From NCBI GenBank assembly GCA_951213105.1, contig OX578144.1:84829015-84893014 (forward strand): a DNA stretch of 64,000 bases. Reading direction: 5' to 3'. Position 1 is the stretch's first letter. Each line of letters starts with the position of its first letter. This DNA is from Amaurobius ferox (taxonomy: Eukaryota > Arthropoda > Arachnida > Araneae > Amaurobiidae). The translations under genes and the position numbers were made by a program. The notes beneath the pieces are model-generated. The model made no database searches and was not told where the DNA came from. It saw nothing but the letters and a program-made list of their open reading frames with translations. Below, piece by piece: positions 32,475 through 44,442 of the stretch.

Positions 32475-33125
32475 TCTCCCGCTGACACAAATAAACAAAA
32501 AGAAAAGAAACACCAACAAAGTTCGTGTCTTTGACAGCTCTATAATTGTCATTTTTCCTTGATGAAAGTCTATCAATTATAAATGTAAGTTTAAATAAAG
32601 TCTTGTTGTAAACACAAACGTTTTTATACATATTGTACCATATATATCAGTCATGTACTCACTAACATTATATCAGTTCGAACTTTTAAATCAAGCAAAA
32701 TTTAAATTTTGACTAATTTACGATTTTTTATATATATATGCACATTCACTTGCCTTATATTTACACTATAATATATATTTACAGATATCTTCCCATAATT
32801 AACAACTTTTTTAAACATCAGACATCGTTAAGTAATTTTAAACACTTCTATCGCCTTGACACATGCTCTGACAATGCCCCTTTTAAACGCACCCCTTTAA
32901 AACCGAAACGTAAACAAACACGAAAACACTCCTCTCGGGGCCTGCCTAATGCGGTGACAGGTGATCGATCTTTTAATGAAAAAACAGGTTCCATACCCTT
33001 TTATAACGCGGGAGTGTTCATAATCCCTTACTCTAATTGTTACTACTGATCTCATCTAAATCTGTTCTCTGTGTTTCATCTCTCTGAATCTGTTCTGATC
33101 TCATCTCAATCTTTCTAGTCATATA
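32475..33125. other. Internal segment between the LTR-like repeats
   Basis: About 650 bp with no recognisable retroelement protein. The open frame at 32738-33049 has no domain. If the repeats are LTRs, this is a non-autonomous (TRIM/LARD-like) interior. Confidence 0.35.
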
Positions 33126-33535
33126 TGCTTCATTTCTCCCTCTGTTTTAGTACTCTATATTACACTGAATACAACTGATCTGTTACCGTAATTTTTACTT
33201 GTCTGAAACCGTAGAACCTTCTCTCGGTTACCATCTCTTTTTGCCTGAGGTCTGATACGCCTCTTCGGCTACCATTGGTGAACCTCAGGGTGACGTGACA
33301 ACACATCTTCCATTTTGGTTTAACTTTGAACTAATCCCATGGTTTTTCCTTTAGCCCTCAGTAACCGCTTTGGTTCGCCCCAACTTGTATTTGAAGCCCC
33401 CTTATTTATAGCACTTGCTGATCTCTCGGGTCTGGGCTGCAATACATTGGCGTCTTTCAGTCTGATGCCATTGTTTGACCTGTTATATATCATAAATCCA
33501 CATGTAAAACGGTCTACGAGAATCCTGGTCTCACA
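33126..33535 (-). repeat. LTR-like direct repeat, right copy
   Basis: Candidate boundaries TG (33126) to CA (33535). On the minus strand it starts TGTGAGACCAGG and contains CTATAAATAAGG, a TATA-box-like element. No matching target duplication was found. Confidence 0.55.
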
Positions 33536-34118
33536 TATTTATTGATAATTTTCTTTGCATTTCCCCAGGCTAGCGTCTTTTGTTATACCCCAATGACCTG
33601 TGAAAGTCTCAATGAATTCTAATAAACATTTTTCTGTTTATATGCTTTCTTTCACTTTGTTGCTTAACTTTTGGACGTGAGTGTATTCAGATCTGTGTTT
33701 AAAAATATTACTTTGTTTAACGCCCTGAGTTGATTTTTTAAACAAATTTATGAGTATAAAGATATGATGAATTATTTATTAGATTGCTAACTGGACTTTT
33801 TGAACAACAACCTTTTGCAGAAGAATATTCAGGGACCCATAAATGATTAATTATGGATATAGTTAAAATATGAATGTCTTTAAAATGTTTAGAGAAGTGA
33901 AGTTTTTTCATAAAATTATGTATACATCGTAAACGCCTTTAGTGGTGGCCTAAAAAAATTTAGTGTGGTGTAACTTACAGAACAAATTTAATTACGGGCC
34001 AGAGCTAGGAATTCAAGAAAGCCGTACAGAAGAGATCCTATTAATAGTCTTTATGAAAATTTAACCACGCCAACTTTTATTAAAACTTTAATTTTAAAAT
34101 ACGTAATATTTTGCTAAT
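33536..34118. other. Intergenic, nothing recognised
   Basis: AT-rich, with no supported feature. Confidence 0.35.
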
Positions 34119-34240
34119 GTGATGTATAAGGAAAAGTATTGAAACGAAACGTGGAGAATTTGAATTCGCGTTTTCAACGAATTTACACCTTTTTGAGCAT
34201 TTCAGAAGTAGAATAAAAGGTTTTTGAAATGATGTTTTGT
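34119..34240 (+). repeat. Family A repeat, diverged left-end fragment
   Basis: GATGTATAAGGAAAAGTATTG, then GAATTTGAATTCGCGTTTTC and a GATG word in the order of the family. Confidence 0.5.
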
Positions 34241-34597
34241 AAGTGAGATACGTATGTATCTCACGTTTTTCAGGTATGTTCACTGTTTACAAATAAGACG
34301 AGACAGTTCCTCTAAAAAATTTGCATTTCTAGGGGCTTTTCTTATTTGAAGTTAAAAATCTAAAAACAGTCAAACATTTTGATAAAACGTAGTCATTGCA
34401 TTGCAAAGCTTTAATTCAAAATAATATGCTGCATATAAACCTTGAATATACGATTACATATAAACCTTAAGAGATATGATATCCTACTTATAAACCCTAA
34501 GAAAAAAACTATGATAACCTCCAAAAATTAACTGCAGTGTGATTCAACTCGGCTTCATTACACCAGAATTCACTTTATTTTCAAATTTAAAAAAAAA

Positions 34598-35558
34598 AAT
34601 ATGATGTGGGCAGCACATGACTTTCCTTATATAATGCAGCGCATTTACTACTTTTACAGTAAAAAAATAGGTTTTTCTTATAGTAGATACTTATATTCTT
34701 TCTAAGATATTGAATTTTTGACAATTTGTCGTCATTTTCATTGATTAAACGTCATTTTAATCCATTTGGCGAGATTTTCGTTAATTTGACAACATTTCAA
34801 AAAGTCGCCAAGTTGGCGACATTCCGCCAATTCGTTGCCAAAATCTCGCCAAGCTTTACTGACGGAGAAATAAGTTATTCTTATGGCAGATAAATGACTA
34901 TTGGCGTTCAAATACAAAAGTATTACTCGAAGTGCCTTTTCTCATGAATGGAACGAGCCAGATCCACGAAAATGATGTCACCCAATTTTTCGCATGGTAT
35001 TGCATATGAAAAGTGAACATGTTTCTCAATAGAAAATATATATTTTTTTATTTTATATGACTTTTTGATATTTTTTTTGAAAAATGTGTAATATCTCGAG
35101 AACGATTCATGTTAGCGTTCTAAAATTTATGTTAATCGTTTTCTAATGAAAAATTACATAAGAAATGTCTATTTTCGTAACTTTATTAGCGGTTTTAATT
35201 TTTTAACGATTTTTTCAAAATTTCACTCGAAAATTTAGGGGGGTTCTGAACATTGGATTACGTTTAAAAACAATAGGCTTCCAGTGTTTACGGATTGTGA
35301 TTTTTGTACCAATTTTCGTTCGAATCGGTTCATTCGTTCGTCAGTTATCGTCTCCATACACTCACTGACACACACACACACATATTTTCACACCCACACA
35401 TACTTTCACCCCCCTCCCACACACACAGACATCACTTCAAAAATGTTTAATTCGTGATCAGGGATGCTTGAAATGTGCTCTCCCGTCGAAAACTGGAATT
35501 CGAATTTTCGACCCCGTCACAATACTTTCCTTATACATTATGTATATAAGGAAAGTAA
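34598..35558 (-). repeat. Family A repeat, full-length minus-strand copy
   Basis: The copy opens with GATGTGGGCAGCACATGACT (terminal stem-loop), then TTCCTTATATAATGCA. It ends with the CTTTCCTTATACATTATG / TATATAAGGAAAGT hairpin next to an A-run. The CA tract is at 35369-35430. Confidence 0.88.
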
Positions 35559-36071
35559 AAATTGAAAAATCATCGTCGTGGGTCCAAATATACTAATATA
35601 GCGTGTTACCCTTCAGTTTGAAAAAATATTTCGATTGGAACCACACATGATAATGTATTTCCGGGGGGATAACTTGGTCTCAGAACTTGGTCTAGGTCTC
35701 AGAATATTGATATAAAAAAGAGTGAGGCATCTATCTCTGATTTAGGCTATGTGGTACTTCGAAAAGTAAAGAAGTTTTACCGTTACATCGTGCATTTTGA
35801 ATTAATTTCCAGATGATACTACGCATACTACCATTAGAAGAAAGAACCATTATAATGCTTAACATTAGTTGAATTTGAAAATTAAATTTATTTTGATATA
35901 TGAATTTGCCACATACCAAAATTAACTTTTTTCAATGCCTGTGAATCAGGGCAATCATGTGCTCACGATAAACTTCAAAGAAATTGACAAGCACAAATAA
36001 AATGTTATACTGAACGCTTAATGGATATTATTTCCATTGTTAGTGCAATTTTACTGAAAGCAAAATTTCAA
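35559..36071. other. Intergenic, nothing recognised
   Basis: No supported feature. Confidence 0.35.
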
Positions 36072-36075
36072 CGTT

Positions 36076-36415
36076 TGTAAGGACTAACAATTTCTATTCT
36101 TGACTTCTTATTTTACAAGCAGTACCCCGGGGAAAGAAGAATCCAAATTTACCCCGGGGAAAGAAGGGTCTGAATTTAAATAACAGCCACGCAGACGGCG
36201 GAGGGAGCTGCAACCAGGTTCTTAAAATGCGAAGTGCGAAGCAACGTGGCGTGTGTGGCTGCAGCCGATGGTAGAAAGGGTGGACCATGTATATTGTAAT
36301 TTATTATTTGCAAATTACGTCAATGGATGTTTATTTTATGATTTTCTACAGTTTTAAGAATAAACTTTTTGTTTTTATCAAAAGATGCCTGCGTGTTAAT
36401 TCTGACACTTTTACA
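36076..36415 (+). mobile_element. Solo LTR, Ty3/gypsy-like
   Basis: A 340 bp unit with inverted ends TGTAA...TTACA, flanked by a 4 bp duplication CGTT (36072-36075 and 36416-36419). It has an AATAAA signal at about 36359 followed by a T-rich stretch, as in the R/U5 part of LTRs. It also has a GC-rich promoter-like half containing a 28 bp direct repeat (TACCCCGGGGAAAGAAG twice, 36124-36179). No internal region remains, so it probably arose by LTR-LTR recombination. Orientation is inferred from AATAAA. Confidence 0.65.
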
Positions 36416-36419
36416 CGTT

Positions 36420-36875
36420 GCTAAACGAATTATATATATATATATCTATTTATAAAATCCAGCAAGAAAATACAGACTATTTGAACTTTTTCGCAACATC
36501 TGATTGATTTGTACAAAAACAAAATATGATCAATCAGAGAACAAAGACCATGTTAATTTCAATAATGCCAATTGTGTGCCACACGTGAATGGTGTAGCAC
36601 AAGTACAGTACCTAGAATACCTAGTGTCACGTTCGTAAGAGAAAGGTGTTGAAAAACTTGTTCCAATAATTCAGGACACATCGGGTAAAATGCGGAACAA
36701 GAAACTGGAGCGCCATCTGTTATTGCCCGTTGAAGTTATCGATTCGACTGAACTATTAGTTAAATTTTTCGTAATTTGATTTTTTATTAATCGTCTTAGC
36801 ACGGTTATTTGTTTAATTTTTCAATTGTTTTTGTCTGTTACTGTTACGAATGCCTGTTACCTGGGAACACCGCGT
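36420..36875. other. Intergenic, nothing recognised
   Basis: Short (TA)n near 36432. No gene. Confidence 0.35.
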
Positions 36876-36879
36876 GCTG

Positions 36880-37155
36880 TTGGCACCTTTCGGGCGCGGT
36901 AGCCCGGTGGTTTGCGCGCTGGATTTGCACGCTGCCACAACTGCCGCCGTGTTTATGCGGAGTACGATCACGTTAAACATGTGGGTCCGTAAGTCCTTCC
37001 GAGAGGTTGGTGGTAGGGAAAGGAGGGTACGGTCCCTGTGGATGCCTCCCCCCACTGGGTTCCGGTCTAAATTGGGTGGCACTTCCCGGCCGTCCAAACA
37101 GTTACCTTACACCTTTCTGGTAGGTCGGACGGTCTGGGTCTCAACAACAACAACA
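36880..37155 (+). repeat. tRNA-derived SINE with deleted B box
   Basis: The head is GGGCGCGGTAGCCCGGTGGTTT (A box region). Then about 25 bases are missing relative to the 61 kb copy, removing the GTTCGATTCCC B box. The body contains TAAACATGTGGGTCCGTAAG, a TTGGTGG word and GGTCCCTGTGGATGCC. The tail is GGTCGGACGGTCTGGGTCTC and (AAC)n. It inserted at the left edge of the satellite array. Confidence 0.8.
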
Positions 37156-37165
37156 TGGGTAGTGT

Positions 37166-38548
37166 ATTTTTTCTTAATTGTGCGAAGGACGAAGGTCATA
37201 CACCAAACTGCACACAGTTCGTCTAATATAATTCTACCACATACAGTTTAGTAACTGTTCCGTTGCAGCCAAAAATGTTGACAAGTTAGATGGCAAAAAC
37301 AAATTAGAAATAGGGCTATAAATATAAAAAAAAAATCTACATCATTAATGACTGTTTAAAATTTTGTTAGAAAATAATACAACGATGCTCCAATATGTAT
37401 GCAACGATCATACCTAAAATTAAAATTAAGTTCAAATTACATTTTTCGTCAATTGTGCGAAGGATGAAGGTCATGCAACAAACTGCACACATTTCGTCTA
37501 ATATAAATTCTACCACAGACAGTTTTGTAACTGTTCCGTTGCAGCCAAAATTGTTAACAAATTAAAAGGCAAAAACTAATAAGAAATAGGACTATAAATA
37601 TAATTTTTTTTTACATTATTATTGACTGTTAAATTTTGTTAGAAAACACTAGTACTATGCTCCAAACTATATGCGAGGATCATTCTTAAAATTAAAATTA
37701 TGTTTAATGTTCAAATTACATTTTTCGTCAATTGCGCGAAGGCCAAAGATCATACAACACAATGCACATAGTTCGTCTAATCTGAATTCTACCACAGCCA
37801 GTTTTGTAAGTATTCCGTTGCAGCCAAAACTGTTGACAAGTTAGATGGCAAAATCAAATTAGAAATAGGGCTATAAATATAAAAAAAATCTACATTATTA
37901 ATGACTGTTTAAAATTTTGTTAGAAAATAATACAACGATGCTCCAAAATGTATGCAACGATCATACCTAAAATTAAAATTAAGTTCAAATTACATTTTTC
38001 GTCAATTGGGCGAAGGATGAAGGTCATGCAACAAAATGCACACATTTCGTTTAATATAAATTCTACCACAGACTGTTTTGTAACTGTTCCGTTGCAGCCA
38101 AAACTGTTAACAAATTAGAAGGCAAAACTAATAAGAAATAGGACTATAAATATAATTTTTTTTTTACATTATTAATGACTGTTAAATTTTGTTAGAAAAC
38201 AACAGTACTATGCTCCAAACTATATGTGAGGATCATTCTTAAAATTGAAATTATGTTTAATGTTCAAATTACATTTTTCGTCAATTGCCCGAAGGCCAAA
38301 GGTATACAACACAATGCACATAGTTCATCTAATCTGAATTCTATCACAGTTTTGTAAGTGTTCCGTTGTAGCCAAAACTGTTAACAAATTAGAAGACAAA
38401 AACAAATTAGTAATAGAGCTATAAATGTAATTTTTTTTACATTATTAATGACTGCCAAATTTTGTCAGAAACAATAATACTATGGTGCAAAATGTATGCG
38501 AGGAGGATCATACCTAAAATTAAAATTATGTTTAATGTTCAAATTATA
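37166..38548. repeat. Satellite: five ~276 bp monomers with dimeric higher-order period
   Basis: The GCGAAGG phase mark occurs at 37182, 37457, 37736, 38010 and (as CCGAAGG) 38289, spacing 275, 279, 274 and 279. Monomers 1 and 3 share ACAACGATGCTCCAA and GATCATACC. Monomers 2 and 4 share GTACTATGCTCCAAACTATA and GAGGATCATTC. The true repeat unit is therefore a two-monomer block of about 553 bp. Conserved words include GTTCCGTTGCAGCC and AATTCTACCACAG. No open frame. Confidence 0.9.
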
Positions 38549-38579
38549 ATAACTTGCTTTTCCCCAAATGAACATTCCA

Positions 38580-38962
<383 letters not shown>

Positions 38963-38965
<3 letters not shown>

Positions 38966-39883
38966 AAATGGTTTGAAGGTCCAATGAAAGAAAAGTGAGA
39001 AGCTGTAACTCGAAAAACCTAACTTTCTAACAAGCTTACTAAATAAAAGTATAAATCAGCAAATCTTCAAGCAAATGGAAAATAATACCAATTTCAGATC
39101 ATCAAGTCAAAGAAAAGTATCAAAAAACAATGGTATCTAATCGATAAAAGAAAAACAGACGAAATCTAAGCACAAACGCAATACACGTTGACAAGGTCTA
39201 GGCCTAAATCAGGATTTGTTCACTTCTTCATAACTCTTTTTCAAGTCCAAGTGTCTTGCAGAAGCAAACACAAAAATGTATGTTTCTGAAGAAATAGATA
39301 GATAATATCTATAAACCATTTCTACCTGGACAACATACATAAAGAAGAAAAAATAAAAGGAAAAAAGAGATACCTGGAATGTAACTCAAAAAATACACTA
39401 ACCTATCGAACTCGGGAACCCAGAATGAGGAGACCAGTGTTGCCATTCACAAAGGAAAAAGATATGTTCTACTGTTGCATTAGTAAGAAATAAATAACAG
39501 TAATGCGAAAAGACAAGTATTAGAGATAATATACAAACCGGAGGGGCATTAATAGAAAGGCTAAGGTGTTAAAGGATGTAAAAATAAAATATAATTAAAA
39601 CAAGAGTATGGAGATGTCAGGCTAATATATAAAACACCATGAAAAGAATTCATGAAAATCCAGCTAATCTAAATTTTTAAGTATACCATTTATAAAATAA
39701 GAGGGATATTTATATAAATTGCTGGTAATTTTTAGAATGACAATATGTATAGTATGAAATGTTTTATTAGATAATCTACAAATTAAGATAATCTACAAAT
39801 TAAAAAGCTGCTTAAGAATAATATTTCTAAACAATAGAATCGTGTTACAGGAATTAAATGGTAAGAATTTATTAATGTTAAAG

Positions 39884-39886
<3 letters not shown>
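38963..39886. other. Intergenic, nothing recognised
   Basis: A-rich non-coding sequence without a supported gene. Confidence 0.35.

Positions 39887-39946
<60 letters not shown>
39887..39946. repeat. (TA)n microsatellite
   Basis: About 60 bp of pure TA. Confidence 0.97.
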
Positions 39947-39948
<2 letters not shown>

Positions 39949-40584
39949 TTGAAACAATAGCAATGAATATGCATATACATTCAACACTATTAAAATTATA
40001 AAATGTAAAAATATTTTAATGTATAGTTTTCTAGATTCACTAAATGGTATAATTTAAAAGAACGACATAATACATTATAGTACCTATCTAGTAAAAAAGC
40101 ATTTTTTTTCAAATGGCAAGGCATTTCATATCACGTCGAATTAAAATTATTAAACTTTCTGTGTTTTCTCTTCATCAAGCAATTTAAGGATACAGTAATT
40201 AAGAGCTTTTTTGAAACTTGGCAAAAGTTATTGCTTATAATTGCACTTTATGCACTTTGATAAGATTTATCGGAAAAGTTCTTCCTATATTATCTTCGTC
40301 GAATTCTTGTCCATCTCGCACAGTTACAAGATTTTTTATTTCGTCTCGTACTATTAAAATATGATTATGGAAGAAGGTAATAACATAATATTTTTTATAA
40401 TTCAATATATTTCCATTACCAGAAAACGTTCTTAATTATATATTTTAAGATAATTACCATCGTTAATTTTCTTACTGTATTCGATTTCCTGACATTTACG
40501 TTAAGATCAATATATGGAAAGCAGTGCATACTATTTAATTCAGCTTGTAATAAATTTAAATTATATATTCCAAAAATTCTTCAC
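39947..40584. other. Intergenic, nothing recognised
   Basis: No supported feature. Confidence 0.35.
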
Positions 40585-41180
40585 CAACATTTCGCCAAAC
40601 TTTACGGACGGAAAAATAAGTTACTTTTTCAGCAGATTCTTATATTATTTCCAAGAAATTGAATTTTCGTTAATTAGTAGTCATTATTTTCATTGATTTA
40701 GCGTCATTTTTTATTAATTTAGAGAAATTTTCATTAATTTGGCAACATTTAAAAAACTCTCCAGTTTGACCACATTCCGTAAATTCGTTACCAAAATCTC
40801 GCCAAGTGTTATGGACGGAGAAATAATTTATTTTTATAGTAGATAAATGACTAAGTCCAAATACAAAAGTGTTTCCCAAAGTATCTTTTCTCATAAATGG
40901 AACGAGCTATATCTGCGAGAATGATGTTACCAAACTTATCGCATGATATTACATATGAAATGTGAACATATTTCACAATAGCTATTATTTCTCTCTTTAT
41001 TTTATGTAATTTTGTGATAAATTTATTTTTAAAATGTACAATAACTCTAGAATGGTTCACGCTAGCGTTCTAAAATTTGTGTCAATTGTTTTCTAATGAA
41101 ACATTACTTACGAAATGATTATTTCGGTAACTTTATTAAAGTTTTTTATGTTTTGATGATGTTTTCAAGATGCCACTCAA
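40585..41180 (-). repeat. Family A repeat, partial minus-strand copy
   Basis: The TTCGCCAAACTTTACGGACG to CTATATCTGCGAGAATGATG core and GTTTTCTAATGAAACATTAC are recognisable. It is truncated before the microsatellite and runs into the 14 bp array. Confidence 0.7.
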
Positions 41181-41184
41181 AAGT

Positions 41185-41288
41185 AATATAAGGAAAGTAA
41201 TATAAATCAAGTAATATAAGGAAAGTAATATAAGGAAAGTAATATAAGGAGAATAATATAAGGAAAGTAATGTAAGGAAAGTAATACT
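41185..41288. repeat. 14 bp minisatellite derived from the family A terminus
   Basis: TAATATAAGGAAAG or close variants repeat seven to eight times. The unit is the TATAAGGAAAGTA terminal sequence of family A. Confidence 0.85.
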
Positions 41289-41289
41289 T

Positions 41290-41800
41290 TTCATCGATAT
41301 TGCATTTTTGACTGGATTATATCAATTACGGTCTTTTGGTTTAAACATTATTATTATTGTTATTTACCTGGATTATTCATTTGAGGATTACCTTTATTTT
41401 GTCAAATATTTTAGAAACTCATGTGTTGTAGTACGGGTAATCTTTACGGGGTAGTTTACATTTTCAATTTATTACGTCATCTATTTTATTTTGGCAAATA
41501 TTTTTGAAACTCATTTTGTAATAGAGGTAATCTTTTAACACACAGGCATATCTTTTAATCTACGACAATTTTGGCATATATTGGAATCAATTACGGCCTT
41601 TAGATTTAAAGATTACGGAATTATTGATATTTTGAATGTATTACGTTATCTGTTTTATTTTGGTAAATATTTTAGAAACTCACATGTTGTAGTACGTGTA
41701 ATATTCTATTAATAAACAGGTTTATCTCCTAATATCAGCTAACATAAGTAGTACGGGTCCCATACAATTATAGTGCCATACAATCCCATACATTTTGCAT
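41290..41800. repeat. Helitron-type internal repeats, second locus
   Basis: Repeated units contain ATCAATTACGG, TTTATTTTGGCAAATATTTT, GAAACTCAT and TAGTACGGGTAATCTT, matching 13915-14020 and 19905-20240. About two and a half units of roughly 250 bp. Confidence 0.65.
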
Positions 41801-41819
41801 ATATCAATTTAATTCCATA

Positions 41820-42733
41820 TTTTTAACACTTTACAATATAGTTGAAAAATGTTTGTAACTTTGTTCATTCTCTCTGTCCGTCTGTCCGTTAGCACGATAA
41901 CTGCCGTAAAAATGACTTTATCAAAATGAAATTTTAGTATGTGGTTCAGACGGTCTGTGGGACCTATGGGAATAGAAATGAATATTATCACCCAATTAGT
42001 TTTGGATTGAATCCGGGTCGAAAAAATGAAATACATTGAACCCTATGGGACCTAATTCTTCAAACATATTTTAAGTGAATTTAAAAATCACAAATTGCTT
42101 CGAAAGTTTTAGAAAATATTTAAATTATCCCATAAAATATATAAAAAAAAATTCAGTAAAATATGTTTGGTAGTTTTTTAAATAAAAATTGTTTAATATA
42201 GGGAGAAAAACAAATTCAATTAAATTCGGACTCTTCCTATATTCTCCAGAAATAAGAAAGAGATATATTTTATAATAAATATGTTTCCAAATGTTTAATT
42301 ATTTTTTGTATCATGCCCATGAGTAAATTATTTTCAAAAATCATAGCCATCATCAAAAATCATAGCCATCATCAAAGTAGGTCATATAGTACGAAAAATA
42401 GAATCGATACCGTTATAAGTAGAAATGGGCGAATAACACTTTTCTCGAATTCGAGGATTCTAATCAAGCTGTGTAGAGTTAGTGAGTTTGTCGGCTATGT
42501 TAATTTGACGCAAATGAGCGCTATTTTATAAAAATGTATAAGATATTACATAAAATAGTTCTTCACTTCTTCTTGACTGTCAGATTGTAGGCTGCAATCA
42601 GAAATAATTTTGCCATCCGCAAAACCCAGCAAGCTTTTAATATAACGAGAAATTTACATATTTTAATTTTCTACAATTTCTGAATGAAATTCTAGCACAA
42701 ATTAAAAATGTTTATGTTTAAGTGTGATTTTTG
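41820..42733 (+). repeat. Dispersed repeat D, copy 1
   Basis: About 914 bp shared with 54173-55129. It starts TTTTTAACACTTTACAA and a CTGTCCGTCTGTCCGTTAGC region. It contains TCTGTGGGACCTATGGGAAT and AACCCTATGGGACCTAATT, and ends at TTTAAGTGTGATTTTTG. No protein recognised. The CTGTC repeats near the start recall Helitron-type ends. Confidence 0.8.
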
Positions 42734-42924
42734 ACAAGGGAAGGCGTGTTGGCATGCATTTAATTAGTATTCCTATTTTTCAAATATTTGTAAAATGTAT
42801 TTAAACTTTAAATGTTATTAAATTTATTTTCTAATCTACATTTTAAACATGTTTTAATATTTACTAGCTGCGCAGGCTCTTTTTCAGCAACTACAGCAAA
42901 TGATATAGCTCGCCAAGAAATAAA

Positions 42925-43381
42925 ATACAAAAAAAAATCCTATTGAGAAACATCTTGATTTTCATATGTAATTCCATGCGATAAATTTGGTGACATCATT
43001 CTCGTGGATCTAGCTCATTTCTTTCATGATAAAATATACTTTGAGTAAATAATACTTTTGTATTTGAACGCCAATAGTCATTTATCGGCTGTATAAATAA
43101 CTTACTTCTCCGTCCCTAACGCTTGGCGAGATTTTGCCGACGAATTTGGCGGAATGTTGTTAACTTGGCGACTTTTTTAAAAGTTGCTAAATTAACGATA
43201 AGCTCGCCAAATGGATAAAAATGACGCTAAATCAATGAAAATGACGACTCATTGACAAAAATTCAATATCTTGGAAAGAATATAAATATCTACTATACAA
43301 ATAATCTATTTTTTTACTGTAAAAGTAGTAAATTTATTGCATTATATAAGGAAAGTCATGTGCTGCCCACATCAGATTTTT
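42925..43381 (+). repeat. Family A repeat, 3' half
   Basis: From ATTGAGAAACATCTTGATTT to GCATTATATAAGGAAAGT and the ATGTG-CTGCC-CACAT stem-loop, then a T-run. Confidence 0.8.
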
Positions 43382-44215
43382 TTGCGTATTATCTGTTTAT
43401 CTAAATTCCGAGCCAACGCAATTACAATATTTTTTTTTTTAAATGATGTAATTAATATTCATTGATTTTACATATAGAGGCAGACGGTTTATATTACGAT
43501 GGCGTTATTTGAATAAAGTGCACTTAGTGTAAATAGCATGGAGTTAGAAAGAAGGAGATCTAACTCCTATGGAAGAAATGCTTAAAAATGCTATAATGTT
43601 TTGAGAATTATATGTAGGTGCCGGTACTGCTAGTAAAGTGGATGCTATTGCTAATTGACACAACAGAAAGGCGTAGGTAGTATTTAGTATATGCATTTTT
43701 GATTAGTTTTAAATTAATTAAGAGTTAACTAATTATGAGTGTAATTAACCAGTAGTTTTTCATAGTAGTAGGATAGAGTACAGAATCTATGGAGATAAAA
43801 ATAAATTGAAAGATAAAATAATTTTGAATGAGTAGTAATATTCGTTATTGTTTCAGTTCTAACTTGCATTGCGTTATTTATTTATATTTACAAAACTAAC
43901 AGTTTAAAAAATATTTTATGTCTTTCGCCATAGAAATTCACCACCTAAATTATTGTTTTACACGATATTGACGTTTTCTTAATGTGAAGACTCCTTATTT
44001 TTACCTCCATGGTTACTGGCATTGTATTTTTTGATTGTCTTTTTTGAAGTTTTAAGTTTTCAAATATAATAAATTACAGTGATATTTAAATGAAATATCA
44101 GCGTTGAATGTATTACAATTTACAGACGCTTAAATAAAATTACATTTCCAGTTGGAAAGTGTTTTATAATCAATGCTTTATGCATGATTGAACTTTCTTG
44201 TTTGTAAATGCGTTT
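43382..44215. other. Intergenic, nothing recognised
   Basis: No supported feature. Confidence 0.35.
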
Positions 44216-44442
44216 ATAAACGAGACAAGGATATTTTATTCTTCAAATCTGCCTTAGAAGATAATTTTGTATAGCGATATTAGAGACTCTTAAACTTATT
44301 TTTAGGAACATTAAATTGAATATTTTAATATAATATGATGATTAACAAAGTCATATATTATACTACAGGAATTTGCCCATGATTGCAAAAATTTTAAGTA
44401 TTTTTATATTATATACTCCGTACAAAGAACGGGTATACTGCT
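44216..44442 (+). mobile_element. Helitron-type 3' end, second copy
   Basis: GGATATTTTATTCTTCAAATC, then AGAAGATAATTTTGTATAGC, match the 20255-20442 segment. The end has the TCCGT ACAAAG AACGGG stem, TATACTG and CTAG (44439-44442) before T. Likely belongs with the related repeats at 41290-41800, with later insertions between. Confidence 0.65.

Noticed and set aside
36850..37251. 133-codon open frame
   Set aside because: Coincides with a tRNA-derived SINE and the start of a satellite array; the overlapping minus-strand frame at 61185-61547 shows that the SINE itself is open by chance.
37166..38548. CRISPR-like array
   Set aside because: Units are ~276 bp contiguous monomers without short repeat/spacer alternation, in a eukaryotic sequence.
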